A DNA stretch of 64,000 bases from Zoogloeaceae bacterium (GCA_024235675.1 JACKLZ010000002.1:742001-806000); one strand, 5' to 3'; shown: positions 43,453 through 52,193, counted from the first letter of the stretch. A program made the numbers and translations. The notes: a model not told the origin generated them from the letters alone.

Positions 43453-43483
43453 GCTCGCCACGGCTGCATAGCCGGTGGCGGGC
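43453..43483 (+). promoter_or_regulatory. Hairpin in the pckG 5' leader
   Basis: Stem formed by CGCC and CGGCT on the 5' side with AGCCG and GGCG on the 3' side around a GCAT loop, with small bulges. It ends about 25 bases before the GGAG of pckG and may affect mRNA stability or take part in the leader switch suggested by the upstream terminator-like hairpin. Confidence 0.45.
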
Positions 43484-43523
43484 GTTACGGTTTACAACCT
43501 GCAATCCTGGAGAATTCCGCGCC

Positions 43524-45365
43524 ATGAATCAATTTGCCGAGGCCGCTCTGTCCGCCGCTCCGGACTACGTCCGCCAAGAAGAACTCAAACAATGGGTCGC
43601 CAGCATCGCCGCCCTGACCGAACCGGATCGGGTGGAGTGGTGCGACGGGTCACAGGAAGAATACGACCGCCTGTGCGCCGAAATGGTCGAGTCCGGCATG
43701 CTGATCAAGCTCAATCCGGAAAAGCGCAAGAATTCCTACCTCGCCTTCTCCGACCCGTCCGACGTGGCCCGGGTCGAAGACCGCACCTTCATCTGCTCCG
43801 CCGACAAGGGCGACGCCGGCCCCACCAACAACTGGGAAGAACCTGCCGTCATGCGCGAGACGCTGAACGGCCTGTTCAAGGGCGCCATGCGCGGTCGCAC
43901 GATGTATGTCGTGCCCTTCTCGATGGGTCCGCTGGGCTCACCGATTGCCCACATCGGCATCGAAATCACCGACAGCCCTTACGTCGTCACCAACATGCGC
44001 ACCATGACGCGCATGGGCAAGGCCGTGTTTGACGTGCTTGGCACCAACGGCCCCTTCGTGCCCTGCGTACACTCGGTCGGCGCCCCGCTGGCGCACGGCG
44101 AGAAAGACACCCGCTGGCCGTGCAACCCCGACACCAAGTACATCGTGCACTTCCCCGAGACCCGCGAAATCTGGTCCTACGGCTCGGGCTACGGCGGCAA
44201 CGCCTTGCTGGGCAAGAAGTGCTTCGCCCTGCGCATCGCCTCGACCATGGCCCGCGACGAAGGCTGGCTGGCCGAGCACATGCTGATCCTCTGCGTCGAT
44301 TCCCCCGAAGGCGAAAAAACCTACGTGGCCGCCGCCTTCCCGTCGGCCTGCGGCAAGACCAACTTCGCCATGCTGATCCCGCCCAAGTCCTTCAACGGCT
44401 GGAAGATCACCACCGTCGGCGACGACATCGCCTGGATCAAGCCGGGCAAGGATGGCAAGTTCTACGCCATCAACCCCGAAGCCGGCTTCTTCGGCGTGGC
44501 CCCCGGCACCTCCGAAAAGACCAACTTCAACGCCATGGCGACGCTGAAGGAAAACATCATCTTCACCAACGTCGCGCTGACCGACGACGGCGATGTGTGG
44601 TGGGAAGGCATGAGCAAGGAAGCCCCTGCACACCTGATCGACTGGCAGGGCAAGGACTGGACGCCGGCGATGGCGAAGGAAACCGGTCGCAAGGCTGCCC
44701 ACCAGAACTCCCGCTTTACCGCCCCGGCCGGGCAGTGCCCGTCGATCGACGAAAAGTGGGAAGACCCCGCCGGCGTGCCGATCTCGGCCTTCATCTTCGG
44801 CGGCCGTCGCGCCACCACCGTGCCGCTGGTGTATCAGGCATTCAACTGGAACTTCGGCGTCTACATGGCCGCCACCCTCGGCTCCGAAACCACCGCTGCC
44901 GCCTTCGGTGCGCAGGGCGTGGTGCGTCGCGACCCCTTCGCCATGCTGCCCTTCTGCGGCTACCACATGGGTGACTACTTCAACCACTGGCTGAAGATGG
45001 GCCACGTGGTCGAGAACACACCCAAGATCTTCTGCGTGAACTGGTTCCGCCTGAACGAAAAAGGCGAGTTCATGTGGCCGGGCTTCGGCGAAAACATGCG
45101 CGTGCTCAAGTGGATCGTCGATCGCTGCAAAGGCACCATCGCCGCCAAGGAAACCGCGCTGGGCTGGATGCCGCGCTTCGAAGACATGGACTGGACCGAC
45201 GCCGAGCTCACCAAGGCAGAATTCGAGGCCCTGACCACCATCGACGCCGACGCCTGGAAAAAAGAGCTCGAACTGCACAAGGAATGGTTCGACAAGCTGC
45301 AGGATCGTCTGCCGCGCCAGATGCTCCTCAAGCGCGAGTTGTTCCAGCTGGCCTTGTCGGTCTAA
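43524..45365 (+). CDS. pckG: Phosphoenolpyruvate carboxykinase (GTP)
   Basis: A 613-residue enzyme that converts oxaloacetate and GTP to PEP, GDP and CO2, the committed step of gluconeogenesis. It is the GTP type, as shown by the P-loop FPSACGKTNFAML with its reactive Cys, by MGPLGSPIAHIGIEITDS, by GSGYGGNALLGKKCFALRIA and by FNWNFGVYMAATLGSETTAA. Full length. A GGAG lies about 12 bases before the ATG. It sits divergent to maeB, and a perfect hairpin follows it. Confidence 0.97.
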   Translation: MNQFAEAALSAAPDYVRQEELKQWVASIAALTEPDRVEWCDGSQEEYDRLCAEMVESGMLIKLNPEKRKNSYLAFSDPSDVARVEDRTFICSADKGDAGPTNNWEEPAVMRETLNGLFKGAMRGRTMYVVPFSMGPLGSPIAHIGIEITDSPYVVTNMRTMTRMGKAVFDVLGTNGPFVPCVHSVGAPLAHGEKDTRWPCNPDTKYIVHFPETREIWSYGSGYGGNALLGKKCFALRIASTMARDEGWLAEHMLILCVDSPEGEKTYVAAAFPSACGKTNFAMLIPPKSFNGWKITTVGDDIAWIKPGKDGKFYAINPEAGFFGVAPGTSEKTNFNAMATLKENIIFTNVALTDDGDVWWEGMSKEAPAHLIDWQGKDWTPAMAKETGRKAAHQNSRFTAPAGQCPSIDEKWEDPAGVPISAFIFGGRRATTVPLVYQAFNWNFGVYMAATLGSETTAAAFGAQGVVRRDPFAMLPFCGYHMGDYFNHWLKMGHVVENTPKIFCVNWFRLNEKGEFMWPGFGENMRVLKWIVDRCKGTIAAKETALGWMPRFEDMDWTDAELTKAEFEALTTIDADAWKKELELHKEWFDKLQDRLPRQMLLKRELFQLALSV

Positions 45366-45402
45366 GCTGCACTGCCGGCCGCCACTCGGCGGCCCGTCGC
45401 AC

Positions 45403-45431
45403 CAACAAGCGCCGCTGGTCGGCGCTTGTTG
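45403..45431 (+). terminator. Hairpin terminator downstream of pckG
   Basis: A perfect 12-bp stem, CAACAAGCGCCG (45403-45414) with CGGCGCTTGTTG (45420-45431), loop of five bases, 38 bases after the pckG stop. The following bases (CATTTCC) are only weakly T-rich. Confidence 0.7.
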
Positions 45432-45488
45432 CATTTCCACGCCGCCCCACGCGTTCTATGATGGCGTTACCCCGCCACGGATTCCCCA

Positions 45489-46658
45489 ATGACACCCGCT
45501 CCCCTGCGCCTCGCCGACCGCATGACCGACATCCGCCCCTTCCACGTGATGGAGCTGCTGCGTCGCGCCCGTGAGCTCGAAGCCATGGGCCGCGACATCA
45601 TCCACATGGAAATCGGTGAGCCCGACTTCCCCAGCCCGCCGCCGGTGGTCGACGCCGCCACCCGTTTCCTGGCCCGCGGCGACGTGCATTACACCCCGGC
45701 ACTGGGCATCGCGCCGCTGCGCGAAGCGATCGCGCGTTTCTATCAGGACCGTTTCGGTGCGAATGTCGCCCCCGAGCGCATCGTTGTCACCCCTGGCGCC
45801 TCAGGCGCGCTCATGCTCGCACTGGCGGCCACGACGAATCCCGGCGACACCTGGCTGCTGCCCGACCCGACCTACCCCTCCAATCGCCACCTGGTGCGCG
45901 CCTTCGAGGGTGTCGCCCGCGCGGTACCGGTCAATGCCGACAGCGCCTATCAACCCACGGTCGCCGCGGTCGAAGCCGCCTGGCAGGCCAACACCCGCGG
46001 CCTGATCGTGGCCTCGCCCGCCAACCCGACCGGCACCCTGCTCACCCAGCCCGAGATCAACGCGCTGCGCCAGTCCGTGCGTGCGCGCGGCGGCCACCTG
46101 ATCGTCGACGAGATCTATCAGGGGCTGACCTACGGCGTCGAGTCGAGTACCGCGCTCACGACCATGGACGACGTGTTCGTGGTCAACAGCTTCAGCAAGT
46201 ATTTCGGCATGACCGGCTGGCGGCTTGGCTGGCTGGTGGCGCCCGACGGCTATGCGCGCGAGATCGAACGCCTCGCCCAGCACTTCTTCATCTCCGCCTC
46301 GACCATCGCCCAGCAGGCCGCACTGGCCGCATTCAGCCCAGCCTGCCTGGACATCCTCGAAGCGCGCCGCCAGGCCTTCGCCGAGCGGCGCAACACCCTG
46401 CTGCCGGCGCTGCGCGAGCTGGGCTTCACCGTCGCGTCCGAACCGCAGGGCGCCTTCTATATCTATAGCGATGTCAGCGCGCTCACCGACGACAGCGAAA
46501 CCCTCGCCCGCCGGCTGATCGAAGAAGCCGGGGTCGCAGCCACGCCGGGTATCGACTTTGGCGACAACCGCCCGCGCCAGCACCTGCGTTTCGCCTACAC
46601 CACCAGCCAGTCCCGGCTGGCCGAAGCGGCCGAACGGATTTGGCGCGTATTGGCGTGA
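45489..46658 (+). CDS. Class I/II pyridoxal phosphate-dependent aminotransferase
   Basis: A 389-residue fold-type I aminotransferase. Recognisable are HMEIGEPDFPSPPPVVDAAT, the glycine-rich cofactor loop TPGASGALMLAL, the Asn of ASPANPTG, the Asp/Tyr pair in IVDEIYQGLTYG, the Schiff-base Lys in NSFSKYFGMTGWRLGW, and the substrate-binding Arg near HLRFAYTTS. Substrate cannot be assigned: aspartate, alanine or aromatic amino acids are all possible. The ATG at 45489 lacks a strong ribosome-binding site, and MTDIRPFHVMEL 11 codons later is an alternative start. A shared terminator follows. Confidence 0.92.
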   Translation: MTPAPLRLADRMTDIRPFHVMELLRRARELEAMGRDIIHMEIGEPDFPSPPPVVDAATRFLARGDVHYTPALGIAPLREAIARFYQDRFGANVAPERIVVTPGASGALMLALAATTNPGDTWLLPDPTYPSNRHLVRAFEGVARAVPVNADSAYQPTVAAVEAAWQANTRGLIVASPANPTGTLLTQPEINALRQSVRARGGHLIVDEIYQGLTYGVESSTALTTMDDVFVVNSFSKYFGMTGWRLGWLVAPDGYAREIERLAQHFFISASTIAQQAALAAFSPACLDILEARRQAFAERRNTLLPALRELGFTVASEPQGAFYIYSDVSALTDDSETLARRLIEEAGVAATPGIDFGDNRPRQHLRFAYTTSQSRLAEAAERIWRVLA

Positions 46659-46671
46659 AACGTACAGGCGT

Positions 46672-46706
46672 AAAAAAAGGACGGCGTATCAGCCGTCCCT
46701 TTTTTC
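46672..46706. terminator. Bidirectional intrinsic terminator
   Basis: A-run, GGACGGC (46679-46685), six-base loop, GCCGTCC (46692-46698), then a T-run ending at 46706. It lies between the convergent aminotransferase and lytic transglycosylase genes and is symmetric, so it should end transcription from both sides. Confidence 0.9.
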
Positions 46707-46722
46707 GTGATGCAATTGCCGC

Positions 46723-47451
46723 TCAGACGTCGGACTGAGCCGCCACCGCGGCAAGCCGTGCCTGCATCGACAGCACTTTCTTCGCATAGCGCGCATTCTC
46801 GTCACGCAGCGCGCCGCCGTAATACTGCAGCGCCGACTGCAATGAACCGTAGCGGCGCAGACCTTCCTGAATGACCAGCGCACCGACCCGCACGTTGGTG
46901 ATCGGGTCAAACAAGGACTCCGGCGTCGCGTCCGGGCCGATCTTGTCCTGATGGAAACGCGGAATCACCTGCATCAGGCCCTGCGCACCCATGGTGCTCT
47001 CAGCCAGCGGGTTGAAGCTCGATTCGATCGCCATCACCGCGACGATCAGCAGCGGATCCAGACCCAGCTCTTCCGCTGACTGCTCGGCGCGCGCCAAGGG
47101 GCCGAGCAAAGCGGTTTGCGACACCCGATAGCGGCGCGCCACATAGCTGCGCACGCGCTCCAGTTCGGGGGACAGCTCAGTGTCGGCCTCTGCCACCACC
47201 GACGACGCCTGCAACAAGGCTTCGGGTTCGTCGGCGACCTCGACTGCGGCACGCGCGAGCACGGGTTCGGCATGGGCTTGCGCCAGGCTGACGATCGGCA
47301 AGCCGCGCGCAGCTGACTGAGGTTCAATGACAGACGCCAGCAAGGCCGCTGCCGACAGGAGACCCAGGGCGATCAGACTGCCGTGGGCAAAATGCTTCAG
47401 AAACACGCCGCTATGAGAGATGGCGCGCATCATGACCGTTGCGTTCTTCAT
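46723..47451 (-). CDS. Lytic transglycosylase (SLT domain)
   Basis: A 242-residue peptidoglycan-cleaving enzyme. An N-terminal hydrophobic signal/anchor (SLIALGLLSAAALLASVI) is followed by an SLT domain: catalytic Glu143 in VMAIESSFNPLAEST, then GAQGLMQVIP, the FDPITNVRVGALVIQE stretch and ALQYYGGALRDENARYAKKV at the end. It cleaves the MurNAc-GlcNAc bond in the periplasm to anhydro-muropeptides, the substrates of AmpD encoded nearby. The ATG at 47451 follows GGAGG by seven bases; an open frame reaching 47619 is in fact the structured leader. Confidence 0.93.
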   Translation of the reverse strand: MKNATVMMRAISHSGVFLKHFAHGSLIALGLLSAAALLASVIEPQSAARGLPIVSLAQAHAEPVLARAAVEVADEPEALLQASSVVAEADTELSPELERVRSYVARRYRVSQTALLGPLARAEQSAEELGLDPLLIVAVMAIESSFNPLAESTMGAQGLMQVIPRFHQDKIGPDATPESLFDPITNVRVGALVIQEGLRRYGSLQSALQYYGGALRDENARYAKKVLSMQARLAAVAAQSDV

Positions 47452-47691
47452 GGTGGTCCTCCAAGAGGCCCGCCTCTGCTCGCCAATACCGTCGTCATGG
47501 AGAACGTCGGTACAGCGCGGAACTCGCACGCCCGGATGGCTTGTTAGCCAGTCCTTGCGCCGAATCCTCGAAGAGTCGGGTCGCCAGTGGTGTCCCGCGT
47601 GACCGGTAAGATCACGCACTCACTCGATTTGACGATCCCACCAGGTCAGGGAGTGATCGCCACGCATATGCTGCAACGCAGCACGGATCGC
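47452..47691 (-). ncRNA. Long structured leader of the lytic transglycosylase mRNA (candidate cis-regulatory RNA)
   Basis: About 235 nucleotides lie between the predicted transcription start and the ATG. Five local hairpins can be drawn: 47669-47683 (TGCTGC/GCAGCA), 47631-47661 (GGCGATC/GATCGTC), 47597-47617 (GCGTGA/TCACGC), 47560-47580 (CCGA-CTC/GAG-TCGG) and 47534-47554 (GGA-TGGCT/AGCCA-TCC). A leader of this size and structure before a cell-wall hydrolase gene suggests a riboswitch or another RNA element. It does not match a riboswitch consensus that I can recall with confidence. Confidence 0.45.
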
Positions 47692-47720
47692 ACTCTATTG
47701 ATTCATATGGTTTTTGTCAA
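47692..47720 (-). promoter_or_regulatory. Sigma-70 promoter of the lytic transglycosylase gene
   Basis: On the minus strand: -35 TTGACA (47720-47715), 17-base spacer, -10 TAGAGT (47697-47692). A consensus -35 with ideal spacing makes this the clearest promoter in the window. Transcription would start near 47685, right at the first leader hairpin. Confidence 0.75.
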
Positions 47721-47797
47721 TTTTTGACCGCTCAAAACGGTGGCAAAAAAACCACAAATATGGCGGTGCTTCAAGGCTGGCGCGGCTTCCAGCGGCG

Positions 47798-47821
47798 AAA
47801 AAAAACGGGGCCGAAGCCCCG
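47798..47821 (-). terminator. Intrinsic terminator of the LysM/BON gene
   Basis: On the minus strand: CGGGGC, loop TTCG, GCCCCG (47821-47806), followed by eight T (47805-47798). It lies 25 bases after the stop codon of the BON-LysM gene. Confidence 0.9.
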
Positions 47822-47846
47822 TTGGATTGTGTCTGCGACACCCGCC

Positions 47847-48350
47847 TCAGGCTTGCGCCGGAATCCGCAGCACCTGGCCCGGATAGATCTTGTCCGGATG
47901 CGACAGCATCGGCTTGTTGGCCTCAAAAATGACCATGTATTTGTTGGCGCTGCCGTAATGGGTTTTGGCAATCGCCGACAGCGTGTCGCCCCGCGCCACG
48001 GTATGGAATTTTGCTTCCGGCTCCGGGTTGGTCACCACGATGGTGTCCTGCACCTCGCCCACACCGGCCACGTTGCCGGCAGCCAGCAGCACTTTTTCGC
48101 GCGTGGCCTGGTCGGGCGTCGTCCCACCCACCGACACCACGCCGGCCGCACCGTCGAAGGCCACTGTCAGCCCTTCGATGGGCAGATTCAGCGTACGCAC
48201 ATAGTTGGCGATCGCTTCGGCCGCTTTGGCATTTGCCGCAGCCACTTTGTCGACGGACGGATCCTTGGCGGCAGCCTCTTGGGCGGCCTTCGCCTCACCC
48301 GTGCCAAACAGCTTCTCGCCCGCTTCCTTAATGAAGTTGAACAGTCCCAT
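47847..48350 (-). CDS. kbp: BON and LysM domain protein (Kbp/YgaU-like)
   Basis: A 167-residue protein with an N-terminal MGLFNFIKEAGEKLFG, a BON domain (about 25-105: NLPIEGLTVAFDGAAGVVSV, then VGEVQDTIVV) and a C-terminal LysM domain (about 113-165: FHTVARGDTLSAIAKTHYG, IYPGQVLRIP). Same size and layout as Escherichia coli Kbp (YgaU), a cytoplasmic potassium-binding protein. No signal peptide, so cytoplasmic despite LysM. GGAGGTG lies five bases before the ATG and an intrinsic terminator follows. Confidence 0.9.
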   Translation of the reverse strand: MGLFNFIKEAGEKLFGTGEAKAAQEAAAKDPSVDKVAAANAKAAEAIANYVRTLNLPIEGLTVAFDGAAGVVSVGGTTPDQATREKVLLAAGNVAGVGEVQDTIVVTNPEPEAKFHTVARGDTLSAIAKTHYGSANKYMVIFEANKPMLSHPDKIYPGQVLRIPAQA

Positions 48351-48454
48351 AACACCTCCTGCAATTGATCAATCGGTTCCGGCCATCGCCCGGCTCAGGC
48401 CACTTTATACGGCACGCGCGCGACCAGCGCGCACCGAGACAACAAACGTAACAC

Positions 48455-48997
48455 TCAGCGCCGCAACGGGCTCGTCACGCGCGACCAGTCAAAACACGGC
48501 CCCGGATCGGTCTTGCGACCCGGCGCGATGTCACTGTGGCCGACCACGTCTTCGAGCGGATGCTGGCGGGCCAGATCATCGATCAGCGCGTTGAGCTGCA
48601 CATACTGCGCGTCGGTGAAGGGCTGGGTGTCCGAGCCTTCGAGCTCGACGCCGATGGAAAAGTCGTTGCAACGCTCACACTCGCGCCAGGTGCTGACGCC
48701 CGCGTGCCAGGCGCGCGCGTGCGTCGGCACGCACTGAATCAGCGCGCCGTCACGCCGGATGAAAAAGTGCGCCGACACCCGCAACTGCGCAATGCCCGCA
48801 AAGTAGGGATGCCCCGCCGGGTCCAGCCGATTGCCGAACAGCGCCAGCACTCCGTCTCCGCCGAACTGTTCCGGCGGCAGGCTGATGGCGTGCACCACCA
48901 GCAGTCGCGCCGTCTGGCCGGCCGGACGGAGATCAAAATTGGGGGAGGCGATCCAGCGCGCCCCGGTCAGCCAGCCGCCAGCATCGAGTTGGCGCAC
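48455..48997 (-). CDS. ampD: 1,6-anhydro-N-acetylmuramyl-L-alanine amidase AmpD
   Basis: A 180-residue zinc amidase that removes the peptide from anhydromuropeptides in cytoplasmic wall recycling. Zinc ligands are in LLVVHAISLPP (first His), HARAWHAG/ECERCNDFSIGVELEG (substrate region) and VVGHSDIAPGRKTDPGPCFD (His and Asp ligands). The start codon is GTG at 48997, six bases after the pilR stop. Length fits. It links functionally with the lytic transglycosylase at 46723-47451, whose products it processes. Confidence 0.93.
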   Translation of the reverse strand: MRQLDAGGWLTGARWIASPNFDLRPAGQTARLLVVHAISLPPEQFGGDGVLALFGNRLDPAGHPYFAGIAQLRVSAHFFIRRDGALIQCVPTHARAWHAGVSTWRECERCNDFSIGVELEGSDTQPFTDAQYVQLNALIDDLARQHPLEDVVGHSDIAPGRKTDPGPCFDWSRVTSPLRR

Positions 48998-49002
48998 GCG
49001 GC

Positions 49003-50382
49003 TCAGTCCTTCATCCCCAGCCGCTCCATGCGATAGCGCAAGGAGCGGAAGGTCACTTTCAGCAGGCGCGCGGCGGCGGTGCGATTGCCTTCGGTTTCGG
49101 CCAGCGCTTCGAGAATGGCCTGACGTTCCGCGGTGTCGAGGTAGTCCTGCAAGCCGGTACGCATGGCGTCGCCGTGGCCGTTGCCGGCCGTGGGCTCGTT
49201 GCCGATCAACGGCTCCAGCGCCAGGTCTTCGACATGGATGATGTCGCCGGCCGACAGCGCCAGCGCGCGCTCGAGAATGTTTTCCAGCTCCCGCACGTTG
49301 CCCGGGAAACTATAGCCGCGCAGCGCTTCGACCGCTTGTGTCGACAAGCGCGGCAAGGCCATGCCGGCCTCTTCGGCCAGACGGGCGAGCAAGGCCTCGG
49401 CCAGCGAACCGATGTCCTCACGCCGCTCGCGCAGCGCCGGCATCTTCAGCTCGATGACGTTCAGGCGGTAAAACAAGTCCTGCCGGAAGCGGTTCTCTTC
49501 AACCAGCGCGCGCAGGTTCTGATGGGTGGCACTGACAATACGCACATCCACCGGTTGCTCAACGGTTTCGCCAATGCGTCGCACCCGCTTTTCCTGGATC
49601 ACGCGCAGCAGCTTGACCTGCATCGACAGCGGCAGATCGGCCACCTCATCCAGAAACAAGGTGCCACCATTGGCCGCCTGAAAGAAGCCGTCGCGGTCGC
49701 TGTCGGCGCCGGTAAACGCACCTTTGCGATAGCCGAAAAATTCGCTTTCCATCAGGTTTTCGGGGATCGCACCGCAGTTGACGCCGACAAACGCCCCGGC
49801 CACCCGCGGCCCCAGCCCGTGAATGGCACGCGCCGCGCGCTCCTTGCCGCTGCCTGACTCGCCCGACACATACACCGGCGCCTGGCTGCGGGCGAGCTTC
49901 TCGATCAGCTGGCGCACCTGCTCCATGGCCTGCGATTCGCCAATCAGGAAAGCGCTGGCGTCCTTGCGGGTTTCTTCGTTGGCCGCATCGGGCAGGCGGA
50001 ACACCGACTTGATGAGTGCGCGCAGTTGCTCCAGCGACACCGGCTTGGCCAGGTAATCAAAGGCGCCGGCCTTGAGGGCGATCACGGCGTTTTCCATGCT
50101 GCCGTAGGCGGTGATGACGGCCACCGGCAGGTCGGTGCAGTGCTCATTGATGTGGCGTACCAGCTCCAGCCCCTCGCCATCGGGCAGACGCATGTCGGTC
50201 AGGCACAGGCGGTATTTCTTTTTGGCGAGCAGCTCGCGCGCCTCGGCCACCGAGCCGGCCGAGTCTGAGCCCAGGCCCATGCGGGTGAGCGTCATCTCCA
50301 ACAGCTCGCGGATGTCTTCTTCATCATCGACCACCAGCACGTCGGGGCCTGGCGGGCGGTTGCGTCGTTCAGTCTTGCTCAT
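49003..50382 (-). CDS. pilR: Sigma-54-dependent response regulator PilR
   Basis: A 459-residue NtrC-type activator: receiver (13-130) with phosphoacceptor Asp63 (LCLTDMRLPDG), AAA+ domain (about 145-370) with Walker A GESGSGKE, the sigma-54-contacting loop GAFTGA and Walker B GGTLFLDEVADL, and a Fis-type helix-turn-helix at the C terminus (NRTAAARLLKVTFRSLRYRM). Pairing with an overlapping multi-span sensor kinase and a PP0621-family gene is typical of PilS/PilR, which activates type IV pilin genes. No pilin gene lies in the window. ampD follows. Confidence 0.9.
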   Translation of the reverse strand: MSKTERRNRPPGPDVLVVDDEEDIRELLEMTLTRMGLGSDSAGSVAEARELLAKKKYRLCLTDMRLPDGEGLELVRHINEHCTDLPVAVITAYGSMENAVIALKAGAFDYLAKPVSLEQLRALIKSVFRLPDAANEETRKDASAFLIGESQAMEQVRQLIEKLARSQAPVYVSGESGSGKERAARAIHGLGPRVAGAFVGVNCGAIPENLMESEFFGYRKGAFTGADSDRDGFFQAANGGTLFLDEVADLPLSMQVKLLRVIQEKRVRRIGETVEQPVDVRIVSATHQNLRALVEENRFRQDLFYRLNVIELKMPALRERREDIGSLAEALLARLAEEAGMALPRLSTQAVEALRGYSFPGNVRELENILERALALSAGDIIHVEDLALEPLIGNEPTAGNGHGDAMRTGLQDYLDTAERQAILEALAETEGNRTAAARLLKVTFRSLRYRMERLGMKD

Positions 50383-51932
50383 GGCTGGCTCATTCCGGTG
50401 AGGCAGAAGTGCGCGCCGGCCGCGCTGTCGCGCAAGACCAGCGTGGCCCGGTTGGCATCGGCCAGTTCGCGCGCAATATACAACCCCAAGCCGGTTCCCT
50501 TGGCATGCGTGGTAAAGAAGGGCTCAAACAGGTGCGCCTGATTTTCGGCGCTGATGCCGGGCCCGTCGTCTTCAATGTTCAAGCGTGTACGGCCCCCGTC
50601 GCTGTCGGCAGACACCCGGATCGACCCGGCCGTCGGCGGCGCGTAGCGGCGGGCGTTGACCAGCAGGTTCCACAGAATCTGTCGCAGATGCGCCCGATCG
50701 AAAGCGAGCGTCAGCGACTCGGGGATAGCCATCACCACCTGCGCCTTGTCGGCCTCGCCGTGCAGGGTGAACTCTTCGAGGAGTTCGGCGACAAAGGCAT
50801 GCAAAGGCAAGGCCTCCTGCAAGGCGCGATCCCGGCGCCCCAGGGAGAGCACGTCGCGCACCAGTTGCTCGATACGCAGCGCGTTGTTATTGATGATGCG
50901 AATCAGCTTGGCCTGACTTTCGGCGCGCTTCTCCTCGCCCAGCAACTCGGCCGCTTGCGTGACTGCGGTGAGCGGGTTGCGAATTTCGTGGGCGATGCTG
51001 GCGGTCAATCGCCCCAGCGCCGCCAGCTTGATCTGCTGCGCCTGCGCCTGCACCTCATCGAGGTCCTGCAAGTAAATGACAGTATGGCCGGCGTCACCGG
51101 CCGCCCGCACAATGCGACACCGGACCGGCTTGCCGCCCTCGGGCAGACACTGATGCCCGTCGCTGACAGCGGCCGGATCCGCCAGCGCATCGACGAGCGC
51201 GGGAAACAGGTCACTCATCACTTCGCCGATCGGCAAGGGCCCGCCGAGCAAGGCGGCGGCCTGCGGGTTGGCCTGACGGATGCGCAGCTTGGCGTCGAGC
51301 ACGATCGCCCCGTCGTGCATGTCCTCGATAATGCGCTCGTTGATCGCCTGCTGACGGGCCAGATCCACGCCGCGCGCGCGCGCCAGGATTTCGTTGGTCA
51401 GCGCACGCGTCGCCAGCAGACGCGCCGTCAGCGCCACGCCAAAGAAGCCGATGCACACCATGCCAACCACAAAGAAATCGTTGGCTTCACCGCCTTCAAG
51501 GAAGCGCACGCTGTTCTCGGCCAGCACGGCCACGGTCGCCGACGCCGCATAGAACAACACCCAGCGTCCGTAGCCGACCAGACCGCCACCGGCGAGCAGC
51601 ACGGTGAGCAGCATTGGCAAACCACCGCGCGTGCCGCCGCTGACCGCCATCATCAGGGTCAGCGACGCAATATCCAGCAGCATCTGCAAGGTCACGACCC
51701 GATTGAAGCCAAGCCGCTGGACCGCATCGGGAAAGCCCAGCGCCAGCACGCCAAACAGGTAGAAGGCGGCAAAGGCCAGGAACAACCCAGGCGCCTCTTC
51801 CCCCAGGCCGATGCTCTTGCCAAAAAACAGGAAAATCGCCGCCATGGTCAGGCGGAACAGATTCAGGTAGCGCAGAGAGCGCCGGCGTGCCAGATCAGCG
51901 GAAATATCGTCAAAGCTCTCCGTGATGGCCAT
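50379..51932 (-). CDS. pilS: Sensor histidine kinase PilS
   Basis: A 517-residue inner-membrane kinase with about six N-terminal helices (residues 25-190), a PAS domain (about 200-295), HisKA with AHEIRNPLTAV (phosphoaccepting His), N box HLRQILWNLLVNARRYAP and G boxes DDGPGIS and GTGLGLYIA. In PilS systems the membrane part senses pilin levels. The stop overlaps the pilR ATG, so both are made together. Confidence 0.9.
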   Translation of the reverse strand: MAITESFDDISADLARRRSLRYLNLFRLTMAAIFLFFGKSIGLGEEAPGLFLAFAAFYLFGVLALGFPDAVQRLGFNRVVTLQMLLDIASLTLMMAVSGGTRGGLPMLLTVLLAGGGLVGYGRWVLFYAASATVAVLAENSVRFLEGGEANDFFVVGMVCIGFFGVALTARLLATRALTNEILARARGVDLARQQAINERIIEDMHDGAIVLDAKLRIRQANPQAAALLGGPLPIGEVMSDLFPALVDALADPAAVSDGHQCLPEGGKPVRCRIVRAAGDAGHTVIYLQDLDEVQAQAQQIKLAALGRLTASIAHEIRNPLTAVTQAAELLGEEKRAESQAKLIRIINNNALRIEQLVRDVLSLGRRDRALQEALPLHAFVAELLEEFTLHGEADKAQVVMAIPESLTLAFDRAHLRQILWNLLVNARRYAPPTAGSIRVSADSDGGRTRLNIEDDGPGISAENQAHLFEPFFTTHAKGTGLGLYIARELADANRATLVLRDSAAGAHFCLTGMSQP

Positions 51933-51935
51933 GTC

Positions 51936-52193
51936 TTAGCTGTCGTCGCGACCGCGCGCGTGCGCCTCGCAACAGAAGAACTCGTCACCGACGCGCACCC
52001 CTTCGCTCTCGGGTACATGCACACCACAGCGCTGGCAGGAGAGCATTCGGGTCGAGGCCTGCGTCTGGCTTGCCCGGCCACGCGACGCGCCCGGCTGGGG
52101 GCCGGCACCCGGCGGATGCTTGGGTTTGCTCAGCAAACGGCGGACCCAGTAGATGGCAAACAGGACAAGGAGGAAAACGAGCAGTTTCGACAC
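51936..52193 (-). CDS. PP0621-family small membrane protein
   Basis: An 85-residue protein: N-terminal membrane helix (LLVFLLVLFAIYWVRRLL), a Pro/Gly/Ser-rich linker, and a C-terminal Cys-rich segment (MLSCQRCGVHVPESEGVRVG, then FFCCEAHARG) that looks like a small zinc ribbon. This family is regularly found just before pilS, as here with a three-base gap. No function known. Confidence 0.85.
   Translation of the reverse strand: MSKLLVFLLVLFAIYWVRRLLSKPKHPPGAGPQPGASRGRASQTQASTRMLSCQRCGVHVPESEGVRVGDEFFCCEAHARGRDDS

Larger units (their letters stand above)
43135..43523. promoter_or_regulatory. Divergent control region between maeB and pckG
   Basis: This 389-base gene-free region must hold both promoters. 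A nine-base inverted repeat, CCTATTATT (43184-43192) and AATAATAGG (43302-43310), flanks its AT-richer core and could be a regulator site shared by both genes. The pckG side then contains a terminator-like hairpin (43371-43407) and a strong hairpin (43453-43483) before GGAG ahead of the ATG. I see no unambiguous -35/-10 pair. Confidence 0.5.

Noticed and set aside
47452..47691. Known c-di-GMP (GEMM) or ydaO-type riboswitch in the lytic transglycosylase leader
   Set aside because: Some words look similar, but the conserved cores of either class are not present; kept only as an unassigned structured leader.
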